A stretch of 64,000 nt of DNA from assembly GCF_943193065.1 (NCBI RefSeq), contig NZ_CALPCS010000004.1, positions 1 to 64,000 of the forward strand, read 5' to 3'. Below the pieces are notes generated by a model. It was given only the letters and a program-made list of their open reading frames with translations, ran no database searches and was not told where the DNA came from. Below are positions 26,630 through 35,983 of the stretch, one piece after another. How positions within the stretch are numbered: the stretch's first letter is position 1; the number at the start of each line of letters is the position of its first letter. The DNA comes from Veillonella agrestimuris. Lineage in GTDB: Bacteria; Bacillota; Negativicutes; Veillonellales; Veillonellaceae. The position numbers and the translations under genes were made by a program.

Positions 26630-29008
26630 ATGAATCGTGAAACAGCTTATGTACTATGGTTTGATGAATTAAGACGAGAAGATGTAGATTTGGTAGGTGG
26701 TAAATCATCGTCTTTAGGTGAATTAACATCTGCTACTAATGTGCCTGTTCCTTATGGCTTTGCTACAACAGCATATGGATATCATCAATTTATGAGAGAA
26801 ACGGGGCTTGAAGAACGTATTCGCATTGAACTAGAAAATTTAGATGATGTAGAAAACTCCGCAGTGCTTCGAGAAGTATGTACTAAAATCAGAAAAATGA
26901 TTTGTGCTGAAGATATGCCACCATTATTGGCTGAATCAATCCGCAATGCCTATGAAGAATTAGGAAGAAAAGTAGGCGAAGAAAATCCTTTTGTAGCTGT
27001 TCGATCTAGTGCTACTGCAGAAGATTTGCCAGATGCAAGTTTTGCAGGGCAACAAGACACGTATTTAAATGTGCGCGGAGCGGATACGATCATTGAAAAG
27101 GTAAAAGAATGTTATGCATCAACTTTTACTGACAGAGCGACCTATTACCGCGTAAAACAAGGTTTTGATCACATGTCGGTAGCCTTGAGCGCGGCTGTAC
27201 AGATGATGGTATTCTCTAAGTCCGCTGGTGTCATGTTCACTGTCGATTTAGTGACTGGCGATGATAATAATATTCTTATCGAAGGTTCTTGGGGCCTCGG
27301 TGAATATGTCGTGCAAGGTACAGTAACGCCAGATAATTTCCGAGTAGATAAAACAAAAATGGTCATTACTGATCGCATGATCAATGACAAGCATATCCGT
27401 CTCGTTCGCCAAGAAGGTGGGGACTGTATCGAAGAAATGGTTCCTCCAGAGGAAGCGAAAGAGCAAGTTATTTCTGATGCACAAGTATTGGAACTTGCTA
27501 ATTATGCGAAAGCCATTGAAGAACATTATGGTTGCTACATGGATATGGAGTGGGGTGTAGACGAGCGAAATGATAAAATTTGGATTTTACAAGCTCGTCC
27601 TGAAACAGTATGGTCTCGAAAAGAGAAACCAGTTATTCAAACTATGGCTACAACAAGTGCAGCAGATAGTGAAATTATAGTAAAAGGTCTCCCTGCATCA
27701 CCTGGTAAAGCAGCAGGTAAAGCACATGTTATTATCAATCCAGAAGATATTGATGACTTTAAAGAAGGAGAAATCCTTGTTACTGCTATGACTGCTCCTG
27801 ATTGGGTGCCAGCTATGAAAAAAGCAAAAGCTATCGTTACTGATGCAGGAGGTATGACTTGTCATGCTTCCATCGTAAGTCGCGAGTTAGGCATTCCTTG
27901 TATTGTAGGCACTAAGAGCCGTAGTTTTGAAGCTACTACATCTATCAAGGATGGTCAAATGATTACGGTAGATGCTACAAATGGCATCGTATATGATGGC
28001 ATATTAGAAGATGTGGTGAAAACGGCAGCCTCACAAGAGACAACACCAGCAGTTAGTGAATATATTCCTGTTACAGGAACGAAAGTATATATGAATTTAG
28101 GCGATCCTGATTTAGCAGAAAAATATGGCGTCCTCCCTTGTGATGGAATTGGTTTGATGCGTGAAGAGTTTATTTGGACTACCTTTATTCATGAACATCC
28201 ATTACATTTAATTGAAACCGGGCGTAGTGATGTAGCTGTTAATACATTGGCAGAAGGAATGAGAAAAGTATGTCAAGCTTTGGCGCCTCGCCAAGTTGTT
28301 GTACGCTTAAGTGATTTTAAATCTAGTGAATATAGGGATTTGACAGGTGGTGACAAATACGAACCTCATGAATCTAGTGCTCTTCTTGGATGGCGTGGAG
28401 CATCTCGATATTATGATCCTAAATATTTACCAGCTTTTAAATTAGAATTAGAAGCCATAAAAAAAGTGCGTAATGAATATGGATTTAAAAATCTCCAAGT
28501 AATGATTCCTTTCTGCCGCACTGTAGAAGAAGCAGAATTAGTGACAAATTTGATGGCTCAAGAAGGTCTGGTGCGAAGCAAAGATTTTAAAGTTTGGTTG
28601 ATGGCTGAAATTCCATCCAATATTATTTTAGCGGACCAATTTAATCAATACGTTGATGGCTATTCCATTGGTTCTAATGATTTAACTATGTTGGTTCTTG
28701 GTTGTGACCGAGATAATGAAACGGTACAGCATATTTATGATGAAAGAAACTTAGCTGTTCGTCGAGCTATTCGTCATCTCATTGAAGTAGCTCACAAAGA
28801 TGGCAAAACTGTATCTATTTGTGGACAAGCGCCAAGCGTATATCCTGAGCTTTGTGAATTTTTAGTAAAAAGTGGTATCGATTCTATTTCTGTTAATCCA
28901 GATGCTGTTAAGAGCACGAAAAAAATGGTGGCTCAAATCGAACAACGTATCATGCTCGATGCTGTGACTGGCCGTGGTCGTGCCGATGACGATGAACTGA
29001 TATGGTAA
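26630..29008 (+). CDS. ppsA: phosphoenolpyruvate synthase
   Basis: Converts pyruvate and ATP to phosphoenolpyruvate, AMP and phosphate, the entry to gluconeogenesis from lactate or pyruvate. 792 residues, the family length: N-terminal ATP-grasp domain (about 15-340, AVRSSATAEDLPDASFAGQQ), the swivelling domain with catalytic His412 in GGMTCHASIVSRELG, and the PEP-binding barrel to the C-terminus. This layout fits PEP synthase rather than pyruvate phosphate dikinase (about 880 residues). The two genes downstream encode typical regulators of this enzyme class. Confidence 0.95.
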   Translation: MNRETAYVLWFDELRREDVDLVGGKSSSLGELTSATNVPVPYGFATTAYGYHQFMRETGLEERIRIELENLDDVENSAVLREVCTKIRKMICAEDMPPLLAESIRNAYEELGRKVGEENPFVAVRSSATAEDLPDASFAGQQDTYLNVRGADTIIEKVKECYASTFTDRATYYRVKQGFDHMSVALSAAVQMMVFSKSAGVMFTVDLVTGDDNNILIEGSWGLGEYVVQGTVTPDNFRVDKTKMVITDRMINDKHIRLVRQEGGDCIEEMVPPEEAKEQVISDAQVLELANYAKAIEEHYGCYMDMEWGVDERNDKIWILQARPETVWSRKEKPVIQTMATTSAADSEIIVKGLPASPGKAAGKAHVIINPEDIDDFKEGEILVTAMTAPDWVPAMKKAKAIVTDAGGMTCHASIVSRELGIPCIVGTKSRSFEATTSIKDGQMITVDATNGIVYDGILEDVVKTAASQETTPAVSEYIPVTGTKVYMNLGDPDLAEKYGVLPCDGIGLMREEFIWTTFIHEHPLHLIETGRSDVAVNTLAEGMRKVCQALAPRQVVVRLSDFKSSEYRDLTGGDKYEPHESSALLGWRGASRYYDPKYLPAFKLELEAIKKVRNEYGFKNLQVMIPFCRTVEEAELVTNLMAQEGLVRSKDFKVWLMAEIPSNIILADQFNQYVDGYSIGSNDLTMLVLGCDRDNETVQHIYDERNLAVRRAIRHLIEVAHKDGKTVSICGQAPSVYPELCEFLVKSGIDSISVNPDAVKSTKKMVAQIEQRIMLDAVTGRGRADDDELIW

Positions 29009-29035
29009 TTTTCCCTTAATGTAGTTGCTCATATG

Positions 29036-29064
29036 GAGGAGACCTAAGGTCTCCTCTTTTTCTT
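29036..29064 (+). terminator. ppsA terminator
   Basis: GAGGAGACC and GGTCTCCTC pair around TAA, followed by TTTTTCTT. It separates ppsA from its regulator genes. Confidence 0.9.
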
Positions 29065-29113
29065 GAGTCACACATAGGTTATAATAATACTATATGTGAA
29101 AGGAGGTTAGGGT

Positions 29114-29749
29114 GTGAAGCTTTCAAAACGTCAGGAAGATATTGCCCTTATTGTGCGTGAAAAGGGACCTATTACCGGTAGTGAAATTGCAGAATATTTA
29201 AAAGTGAGTCGTTCTGCATTGCGATCTGATTTAGCCGTGCTTACCATGATTGGCGTTCTAGATGCGCGTCCTAATGTAGGCTATTATTATGTAGGGTTAT
29301 CCCAAGAGACACAAACGGCAGAAACATTGCGGTCGTATAAAGTAAGAGATGTGCTGTCACAAGCCGTCGTCGTATCGCCTAATACGAGCTTATATGATAC
29401 GATTGTTACTATATTTACAGAAGATGTAGGAACGATATTGGTTTGTGAAGAATCTTATTTAGCAGGGGTTGTATCGCGTAAAGATTTATTGCGTGCCTCT
29501 ATGGGGCAAACTGATGCTCATACCATGCCTATTTCTATGATTATGACTCCTGTTAGCAAAGTGATTGCTGTGGAGCCAGATGATTCGTTGGTGGAAGCAG
29601 CACAAAAGATGATCGATTATGAAGTTGATTGCTTGCCTGTCATCGTCCGCGAAGAAGAGGATTCGAAGAAACGGGTTACTGTTGTAGGCCGCGTGTCTAA
29701 GACAACGGTAACAAAAATATTTTTAGAGTGCAGTATACATGAGGTTTAA
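29114..29749 (+). CDS. ccpN: CcpN-like repressor (HTH plus two CBS domains)
   Basis: Transcriptional regulator of 211 residues: an N-terminal winged helix-turn-helix (about 1-60, GSEIAEYLKVSRSALRSDLA) and two CBS domains (about 75-205) that bind adenine nucleotides. This is the architecture of B. subtilis CcpN (YqzB), which represses gluconeogenic genes. GTG 29114 follows a strong AAAGGAGG. It sits three bases before the PpsR-like gene and just after ppsA, the likely target. Confidence 0.87.
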   Translation: MKLSKRQEDIALIVREKGPITGSEIAEYLKVSRSALRSDLAVLTMIGVLDARPNVGYYYVGLSQETQTAETLRSYKVRDVLSQAVVVSPNTSLYDTIVTIFTEDVGTILVCEESYLAGVVSRKDLLRASMGQTDAHTMPISMIMTPVSKVIAVEPDDSLVEAAQKMIDYEVDCLPVIVREEEDSKKRVTVVGRVSKTTVTKIFLECSIHEV

Positions 29750-29752
29750 CTG

Positions 29753-30574
29753 ATGGCAGAAAAAATTATTTATGCAATTTCTGACTCCTTAGGGGAAACT
29801 GTAGAGTCTGTAGCGAGAGCGACAGCGAGTCAGTATGATAAGGAACAAATTGAAATTGTTCGCATTCCTTATATTGAAAGTGAAGAGCAAATTGATGAAA
29901 TTGTAGAAGATGCAAAACAAGGTCAACATGTGATTTGCCATACTATTATTTCACCAGCTTTGCGTACGTATTTACATGAAAAAACAGCAGAATATAGTAT
30001 TCCTGCCGTTGATATTATGGGACCTGTACTAGATGCAGTAGGTACTGTAGCGACGACAAAACCTAGAATGACAGCTGGTATGGTTCATAAACTGGATCAA
30101 GAGTATTTTAAGAAAGTAGAAGCTATTGAATTTGCTGTAAAATATGATGATGGTAAAAATCCATCTGGTTTTGAAAAAGCAGATGTCGTTATTATCGGTG
30201 TATCTCGCACGAGTAAAACACCGTTATCTATGTTCTTAGCGTATAAAAAAATTAAAGCCGCTAACTTGCCTCTCGTACCAGAAGTACCATTGCCAGAAGA
30301 GTTATTTAATATTCCTTCTAATAAAATTGTAGGTCTTGTTATTGACCCTTATAAATTAAATAATATTCGCAGTGAAAGATTGCGTGCTATCGGCTTAGAA
30401 GATGAAGCTAATTATGCGTCTATCGAGCGTATCAATGCTGAATTAGAATATGCAAAAGCCGTTATGCGTCGACTTCACTGCCAAGTATTAGACGTATCTA
30501 ATAAATCAATTGAAGAAACTGCATCTTTAGTTATGCAATTAGTTGATAAAAATCGTATGTCTGAAGGTAAATAA
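29753..30574 (+). CDS. ppsR: PEP synthase / PPDK regulatory protein (PpsR/PSRP family)
   Basis: DUF299-family bifunctional kinase/phosphorylase that reversibly inactivates PEP synthase or pyruvate phosphate dikinase by phosphorylating a threonine next to the catalytic histidine. 273 residues with the nucleotide loop GVSRTSKTPLS at about 149-159. The target His412 region of the nearby synthase has Thr410 (G-M-T-C-H), so the substrate residue is present. ATG 29753 follows GAGG at normal spacing. Confidence 0.9.
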   Translation: MAEKIIYAISDSLGETVESVARATASQYDKEQIEIVRIPYIESEEQIDEIVEDAKQGQHVICHTIISPALRTYLHEKTAEYSIPAVDIMGPVLDAVGTVATTKPRMTAGMVHKLDQEYFKKVEAIEFAVKYDDGKNPSGFEKADVVIIGVSRTSKTPLSMFLAYKKIKAANLPLVPEVPLPEELFNIPSNKIVGLVIDPYKLNNIRSERLRAIGLEDEANYASIERINAELEYAKAVMRRLHCQVLDVSNKSIEETASLVMQLVDKNRMSEGK

Positions 30575-30602
30575 AAAAGGAAGACTTATGTCTTCCTTTT
30601 TC
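30573..30602 (+). terminator. terminator after ppsR
   Basis: AAAAAGGAAGAC and GTCTTCCTTTTT pair around TTAT. Confidence 0.9.
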
Positions 30603-30633
30603 CGTATGTGATGATGAGATACTGCGAGGTATT

Positions 30634-31623
30634 ATGAATATTAGAGAAAGTATTGAAGAACAAGAAGAGCTTCTATTATCTCCGTATGCAGCCAAGAGTA
30701 GACATGCTCAACGAGATATAGAAGAAGAACCCGATCCATTGCGGACGGCTTTTCAACGTGACCGAGATCGCATTATTCACAGCAAGTGTTTTCGCCGCTT
30801 AAAACATAAAACACAGGTGTATATAGCGCCAGGTGACCATTATCGGACTCGTATGACTCACACCCTAGAAGTAGGTCAAATTGGTCGGACTGTAGCAAGG
30901 GCATTGCGCCTCAATGAAGATTTAGTAGAAGCTATTGCTATGGGCCATGATGTAGGTCATACACCATTCGGCCACGTAGGCGAATATGCACTGCGAGATT
31001 TAGTAGGTCACTTTAACCACAATGAGCAAAGTTTACGGATGGTAGAAGTATTAGAAAAACATGGCAATAAACAGGGATTAAACTTAACGAAAGAAGTACG
31101 CAATGGCATTTTAGGTCATACGGGTGAAATGATACCATCTACTTTAGAAGGTCAAATTATTCGCATTGCCGACCGCATTGCTTATTTGTGTCATGACTAT
31201 GATGATGCGCAGCGTGCCGGGATGTTGAAAGCCGAAGATTTACCAGAAGAAGTACGTACCTATTTTGGTGATACTCCATCTAGCATGATTACAGCTATGG
31301 TAAAAGACATGGTAGAACAGTCTTGGGATAAGCCAGTTATTTCTATGTCAACTAATATTGAAATGACTATGAATATATTGCGGCAATTTATGTTTAAACA
31401 CGTCTATTTGGCGCCTGCTTTGATTCCAGATCGAAATAAGGCCGCTCATGTGGTTAAAAATTTATTCCATCATTTTATGGAACATCCTGAAGATATTGAA
31501 ACCTATGTAGAGCGGGATGGCGTCTATTCGACAGTAGATATTGTTGATTATGTAGCAGGCCTTACCGATCAATATGCTATCAAATTGTTTAAAAAATATT
31601 ATATTCCTAATATTACTTTGTAA
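30634..31623 (+). CDS. dgt: deoxyguanosinetriphosphate triphosphohydrolase-like (HD domain)
   Basis: dNTP triphosphohydrolase of the HD superfamily, 329 residues, the short Dgt form. Metal-ligand motifs: RMTHTLEV (first His), HDVGHTPFGH with His105-Asp106, and the late Asp in IADRIAYLCHDYDD. The N-terminal RAFQRDRDRI-type segment (FQRDRDRIIHSKCFRRLKHKTQ) is typical. Substrate preference among dNTPs cannot be read from sequence. The ATG lies 60 bases after ppsR, behind a terminator. Confidence 0.92.
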   Translation: MNIRESIEEQEELLLSPYAAKSRHAQRDIEEEPDPLRTAFQRDRDRIIHSKCFRRLKHKTQVYIAPGDHYRTRMTHTLEVGQIGRTVARALRLNEDLVEAIAMGHDVGHTPFGHVGEYALRDLVGHFNHNEQSLRMVEVLEKHGNKQGLNLTKEVRNGILGHTGEMIPSTLEGQIIRIADRIAYLCHDYDDAQRAGMLKAEDLPEEVRTYFGDTPSSMITAMVKDMVEQSWDKPVISMSTNIEMTMNILRQFMFKHVYLAPALIPDRNKAAHVVKNLFHHFMEHPEDIETYVERDGVYSTVDIVDYVAGLTDQYAIKLFKKYYIPNITL

Positions 31624-31630
31624 TGTAGGC

Positions 31631-31669
31631 AAACAAAAAGACCTTACCATTGGTAAGGTCTTTTTGTTT
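31631..31669. terminator. shared bidirectional terminator (dgt / rpmB)
   Basis: A near-perfect palindrome with AAAAAGACCTTACC and its complement, flanked by A- and T-runs, between the convergent dgt and rpmB genes. Confidence 0.92.
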
Positions 31670-31691
31670 AAGAGTACATGTACTTTTTATT

Positions 31692-31880
31692 TTACGCGCG
31701 TGTAATTTTATTAGAACGAAGGCAGCGTGTGCATACGTTTACTTTTTTTGTAGCACCGTCTACAACCGCCCGTACTCTTTGAATGTTCGGTTTCCAAGTT
31801 TTTCTTGTGCGAATGTGAGAGTGACTCACGTTCATACCGCTAGATGTGGATTTGCCACATACTTCGCAAAGGTTTGCCAT
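31692..31880 (-). CDS. rpmB: 50S ribosomal protein L28
   Basis: 62-residue L28 of the large ribosomal subunit. Two CxxC pairs (CEVC at 5-8 and CTRC near 52-55) show the zinc-binding C+ form. The body HSHIRTRKTWKPNIQRV is characteristic. The start at 31880 has GGAGGTGG upstream on the minus strand; an in-frame ATG at 31949 adds a hydrophobic leader not found in the family. It is one of two minus-strand genes in the window. Confidence 0.95.
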   Translation of the reverse strand: MANLCEVCGKSTSSGMNVSHSHIRTRKTWKPNIQRVRAVVDGATKKVNVCTRCLRSNKITRA

Positions 31881-31920
31881 AGTTTCCACCTCCAAGCTTA
31901 ATCTATAACATAACAAAAGT

Positions 31921-31949
31921 ATATTATCATAAACATATGTTTTAAGCAA
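31921..31949 (-). promoter_or_regulatory. possible rpmB promoter
   Basis: On the minus strand: TTGCTT, 17-base spacer, TAATAT. Confidence 0.45.
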
Positions 31950-32029
31950 GCTTTTTTAGCATGTAACTTTATGTTCTTATTAGGCATATCTTGTTATTCT
32001 ATGTATACAATACACATGAGCACAACTAA

Positions 32030-32058
32030 TTGTATAAAGTTTACCTAACTAGTATAAT
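32030..32058 (+). promoter_or_regulatory. sigma-70 promoter of the 5-oxoprolinase operon
   Basis: TTGTAT, 17-base spacer, TATAAT, with about 60 bases of leader before the first gene. Confidence 0.7.
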
Positions 32059-32123
32059 TTTACTTATAAGGAAATGGACAGTGTAGATAGAACCTTGTCT
32101 TTGGAGATTGGAGGTAGACGACT

Positions 32124-32888
32124 ATGTATATTGATTTAAATAGTGATATAGGAGAAAGCTTTGGTGTCTATACATTAGGATTAGATAGAGAAGTATTGCA
32201 ATACGTATCGAGTGCTAATATTGCTACTGGTTGGCATGCAGGTGATCCTCTTATTATGGATGATACGGTACAAACCTGTAAAGAGCTGGGTGTAGCAGTA
32301 GGTGCTCATCCAGGTTATCCTGATTTAATGGGTTTTGGTCGTCGGAAAATGGATATTACTCCTAAAGAAGCACGTGCTTATATGCTATACCAATTGGGAG
32401 CTATGCATGCGTTCGCTGCGGCTCATGGGGTACCGGTACAACACATGAAATTACACGGTGCCTTTTATAATACTGCTTGTGTGACCCCGCATTTAGCAGA
32501 TGCTATTATTGATGCCATGGAATCATATGGTCGCTCTGTTTCTATTATGGCTTTAAGTGGCAGTTATTTAGCTCGTACTGCGTTAGACCAAGGCTTACCT
32601 GTCATTCAAGAAGTGTTTGCTGACAGAGGTTATACCGAAGAGGGGACTTTAGTGCCTCGCAATGAACCGGGTGCATTTATTAAAGATCCCAAAGAAGCGT
32701 TAGAACGAATTTTACAAATGATAGAATATGGAGAAGTAACGACGGCATCAGGGGCAGTCATTCCTATTGTAGCAGACTCGGTTTGTGTTCATGGGGATAA
32801 CCCTGAAGCAGTACAATTTGTACGACAACTTCGAGAAGGTTTAGAACAATCGGGCATTACAGTCTGTAACTTTTTGCAGAGACAATAG
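32124..32888 (+). CDS. pxpA: 5-oxoprolinase subunit A
   Basis: LamB/YcsF family protein, 254 residues; with PxpB and PxpC it hydrolyses 5-oxoproline (pyroglutamate) to glutamate using ATP. Family motifs: DLNSDIGESFG at the N-terminus, ANIATGWHAGDP, GAHPGYPDLMGFGRR and MKLHGAFYN. The start at 32124 follows GGAGG. It opens a four-gene operon with a transporter between subunits A and B. Confidence 0.93.
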   Translation: MYIDLNSDIGESFGVYTLGLDREVLQYVSSANIATGWHAGDPLIMDDTVQTCKELGVAVGAHPGYPDLMGFGRRKMDITPKEARAYMLYQLGAMHAFAAAHGVPVQHMKLHGAFYNTACVTPHLADAIIDAMESYGRSVSIMALSGSYLARTALDQGLPVIQEVFADRGYTEEGTLVPRNEPGAFIKDPKEALERILQMIEYGEVTTASGAVIPIVADSVCVHGDNPEAVQFVRQLREGLEQSGITVCNFLQRQ

Positions 32889-32897
32889 GAGGTTATT

Positions 32898-34079
32898 ATG
32901 AAATCTAGGAATCTATCTGTTTTAATAGGAGCAGCCTTTCTGATGGCTACATCCTCTATTGGTCCAGGATTTATGACACAAACGGCAGCCTTTACAGGTT
33001 CATTAGGGGCAGATTTTGCTTTTGTTATTTTTATATCTGTTATTTTTTCATATATTGCGCAACTTAATGTTTGGTCTGTTATTGCTGTATCAACTATGCG
33101 TGGTCAGGATATAGCGAATTGTGTATTACCTGGGTTAGGCTATTTTATTGCATTCTTAGTAGCTTTAGGTGGTCTTGCTTTTAATATTGGTAATATTGGA
33201 GGCGCTGCTATTGGTCTGAATGTTATTTCTGACTTAGACTATACTTTGGGAGCAGGTCTAAGCGGTATTTTAGGGATTCTTGTATTTACCTCTAAAAAAA
33301 CAGGATCTATGTTAGATAAAATCACACAAGTATTAGGGGCTTTAATGATTGCCTTAATTGGCTATGTTATGGTCGTGTCTGAACCGCCTGTTGGTGAGGC
33401 TGTACATCGCATGATTATACCTGAATATGCAGACTTTCTGGCTATTATTACATTAATTGGTGGTACTGTAGGGGGCTATATTATGTTCTCTGGTGGTCAT
33501 CGACTCATTGATGCTGGTGTAGTAGGCATGGAGAATTTAAAAGATGTCCGCCGTTCTGCTATTATGGGCATGACTGTAGGGACGGTTATGCGTGTTTTAC
33601 TATTTTTAGCTGTCTTAGGCGTCGTGTCTCGAGGCTTTATGCTAGATCCACAAGACCCAGCAGGCTCTGCATTTTTACAAGGGGCAGGAATGATGGGGTA
33701 CAAATTATTTGGTGTTGTATTCTTTTGTGCTGCTTTAACTTCTGTTATTGGTGCTGCTTACACATCTGTATCTTTTTTGAAGACTTTAATTCCTTTTGTA
33801 AATGATCACGAAAAATTGATTACTATGGCATTTATTTTCGTGTCTACTATTTTATTCTTATTTTTCGGAAAACCTGCTACACTACTTATTTTAGCAGGTG
33901 CTTTGAACGGGCTTATTTTACCAATTACTTTAGCGGTTATGCTAGTAGCTACGAAAAAACAATCAATTGTAGGGGATTATAAACATCCTGCTACGCTCTA
34001 TTATTTAGGCTGGATTGTTGTAGCTGCTACAGCGTATATGGGAGTTACATCTCTTAGTGCCATTAGCAAACTATGGTAA
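32898..34079 (+). CDS. NRAMP-family transporter (YcsG-like)
   Basis: Polytopic membrane protein, 393 residues, about 11 spans, NRAMP fold. The first span has SSIGPGFMTQTAAFTGSLGA, where Mn/Fe transporters usually read 'GPGxLxxxA..DPGN'; the canonical DPGN metal motif is absent and the later MPH motif is also not seen. Together with its place inside the pxpABC operon this suggests a substrate other than metal, perhaps 5-oxoproline or another organic acid. That is inference. ATG 32898 follows AGGAGG. Confidence 0.8.
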   Translation: MKSRNLSVLIGAAFLMATSSIGPGFMTQTAAFTGSLGADFAFVIFISVIFSYIAQLNVWSVIAVSTMRGQDIANCVLPGLGYFIAFLVALGGLAFNIGNIGGAAIGLNVISDLDYTLGAGLSGILGILVFTSKKTGSMLDKITQVLGALMIALIGYVMVVSEPPVGEAVHRMIIPEYADFLAIITLIGGTVGGYIMFSGGHRLIDAGVVGMENLKDVRRSAIMGMTVGTVMRVLLFLAVLGVVSRGFMLDPQDPAGSAFLQGAGMMGYKLFGVVFFCAALTSVIGAAYTSVSFLKTLIPFVNDHEKLITMAFIFVSTILFLFFGKPATLLILAGALNGLILPITLAVMLVATKKQSIVGDYKHPATLYYLGWIVVAATAYMGVTSLSAISKLW

Positions 34080-34093
34080 GGAGGTGGCTTCTT

Positions 34094-34846
34094 ATGACAT
34101 ATCCTATCTTTTACCCCGTAGGAGATTCTGCTATTAGCGCTCAATTCGGTAATACTATCAGTGTAGAAACAAATAAAAAGATTCGGACTATTTTGCAATC
34201 TTTTTCTACTAATCCCGTACTGGGCATTGTGGAATTAGTACCTACCTACTGTGCGTTGCTCATACAGTATGATCCGATACTTCATAGTTATGAAGATATG
34301 TGCCATATTATTAAGGAACGATCTATTATTGGTGATGATATGAATAGTAATGGCATAGTTCGCATTGTAGAAATACCAACTGTTTACGGTGGCGAATATG
34401 GTCCTGATTTAGAGTTTGTTGCATCTCACAGTAATTTGAGCATTGAAGAAGTCATCGCTATTCATAGTAGTACTGATTATTTAGTCTATATGTTAGGGTT
34501 TATTCCAGGCTTTACCTATTTAGGTGGTATGGATCAACGTATTGCGACGCCTCGACTATCATCGCCGAGAACACATATTGCAGCTGGTTCTGTAGGAATT
34601 GCAGGAAATCAGACAGGTATTTATCCAAGTGAGTCCCCTGGGGGATGGCAAATTATTGGACGCACTCCCTTAGTTATGTATGATGGAAACAAAGAAGATC
34701 CTACATTAGTACGGGCTGGTGACTATGTTCGTTATGTACCAATTAGTGAAGACGGGTTTCTTCATATGTTTAATCATTTAGAGCAGTATGAACCTATTGT
34801 TCATCATTGTAAAGAAGAGGAGGTGCGTCATTGTGAACTTCAATAA
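34094..34846 (+). CDS. pxpB: 5-oxoprolinase subunit B
   Basis: KipI-family (carboxyltransferase domain 1) protein, 250 residues. Signature pieces: GDSAISAQFG at the N-terminus, YMLGFIPGFTYLGGMD, and SVGIAGNQTGIYPSESPGGWQIIGRTP. The ATG at 34094 follows AAGGAGGTGG; the in-frame upstream ATG at 34073 lies in the previous gene. It overlaps pxpC by 14 bases. Confidence 0.93.
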   Translation: MTYPIFYPVGDSAISAQFGNTISVETNKKIRTILQSFSTNPVLGIVELVPTYCALLIQYDPILHSYEDMCHIIKERSIIGDDMNSNGIVRIVEIPTVYGGEYGPDLEFVASHSNLSIEEVIAIHSSTDYLVYMLGFIPGFTYLGGMDQRIATPRLSSPRTHIAAGSVGIAGNQTGIYPSESPGGWQIIGRTPLVMYDGNKEDPTLVRAGDYVRYVPISEDGFLHMFNHLEQYEPIVHHCKEEEVRHCELQ

Positions 34847-35849
34847 AGTAGCTGTTCATGTGAAATCTCCTGGCTTTTTTACTACTATTCAAGATAAAGG
34901 ACGCATAGGGTTCCAAGAATTTGGTATGCCTGTAGCTGGCGCTATGGATCAAGATAGTTATGCTGTAGGTCAAGCATTAGTAGGCAATGATACGTATTTA
35001 GGGGCTTTAGAATGCACGTTACTACCGCCCACATTAGAAGTAGAGAGTCATTGTATTGTCGCTTTCACAGGGGCAGATATGAATCCTACCATCAATGGTA
35101 TGCCAGTGCCTTTATACATTCCTTTTTTGTGTCGGCCTGGTGATGAAATTAGCGGTGCTTACGTAACGGAAGGGATGCGCATGTATATCTCCTTCCGTGG
35201 GGGCATTGATGTACCAATAATTAATGATAGTGTGTCTACGCATACAAAGGCGCGCATTGGCGGCTATGAAGGTCGTCATCTAATGGCTGGTGATACGTTC
35301 TATATTCATAGTAATTTTGAAAACTTAGCTGAACGAGAGACTTTCGTCCTAGAAAAAGGAGATGGATTGAGCAATACGGCTATTGAGCCATATACTGTAG
35401 ATGATTTTCGCCATCCTATACGCATCGTATTAGGACCTCAACATGAAGCATTTACTGATACTGGTATTCAAACCTTTGCTCAAGAGTATTATGAAATCAC
35501 ACCTCAATGCGACCGTATGGGAATTCGTTTAAGTGGTCCTGTGATTGAACATGTAGAGACAGCAGATATCATTTCTGATGGTGCTGTATTTGGATCAATC
35601 CAAGTCCCTGCTGATGGACAACCTATTGTATTGATGGCGGATAGGCAGACTACGGGGGGCTATACAAAAATCGGTACTGTTATTAGTCCTGATTTACCTC
35701 GACTAAGTCAAATTCCTATTGGGCATGCTCTGCGATTCAAAATTATTACTGTTGAAGAAGCACAAGAGCAATATCGCTCATATAGAAAGCGACTAGATAA
35801 AATTTTACAGGTCGCTAAAGGACAATCTGGTTATGTTTTTATTGTGTAG
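34833..35849 (+). CDS. pxpC: 5-oxoprolinase subunit C
   Basis: KipA-family (carboxyltransferase domain 2) protein, 338 residues. It has GFFTTIQDKGRIGFQEFGMPVAGAMD, the conserved FTGADM, and late PADGQPIVLMADRQTTGGY. GTG 34833 follows GAGGAGGTG; the in-frame ATG at 34788 would give a non-homologous extension. It is the last gene of the operon, followed by a terminator. Confidence 0.93.
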   Translation: MNFNKVAVHVKSPGFFTTIQDKGRIGFQEFGMPVAGAMDQDSYAVGQALVGNDTYLGALECTLLPPTLEVESHCIVAFTGADMNPTINGMPVPLYIPFLCRPGDEISGAYVTEGMRMYISFRGGIDVPIINDSVSTHTKARIGGYEGRHLMAGDTFYIHSNFENLAERETFVLEKGDGLSNTAIEPYTVDDFRHPIRIVLGPQHEAFTDTGIQTFAQEYYEITPQCDRMGIRLSGPVIEHVETADIISDGAVFGSIQVPADGQPIVLMADRQTTGGYTKIGTVISPDLPRLSQIPIGHALRFKIITVEEAQEQYRSYRKRLDKILQVAKGQSGYVFIV

Positions 35850-35868
35850 TATAAGACATAGTATATAC

Positions 35869-35905
35869 AAAAGAAGCAACCTACGAAGGGATTGCTTCTT
35901 TTTTT
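35869..35905 (+). terminator. pxp operon terminator
   Basis: AAAAGAAGCAA pairs with TTGCTTCTTTT around a 12-base loop and is followed by more T. Confidence 0.85.
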
Positions 35906-35983
35906 AGTCGTTCTGAAAGGATGTACAATCTTTGATATACTATATATATTACAATGAATATAGTATCTATAATAAGAGGCGTT

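Noticed and set aside
31650..31901. Plus-strand frame opposite rpmB
   Set aside because: It begins in a terminator stem and mirrors the L28 gene.
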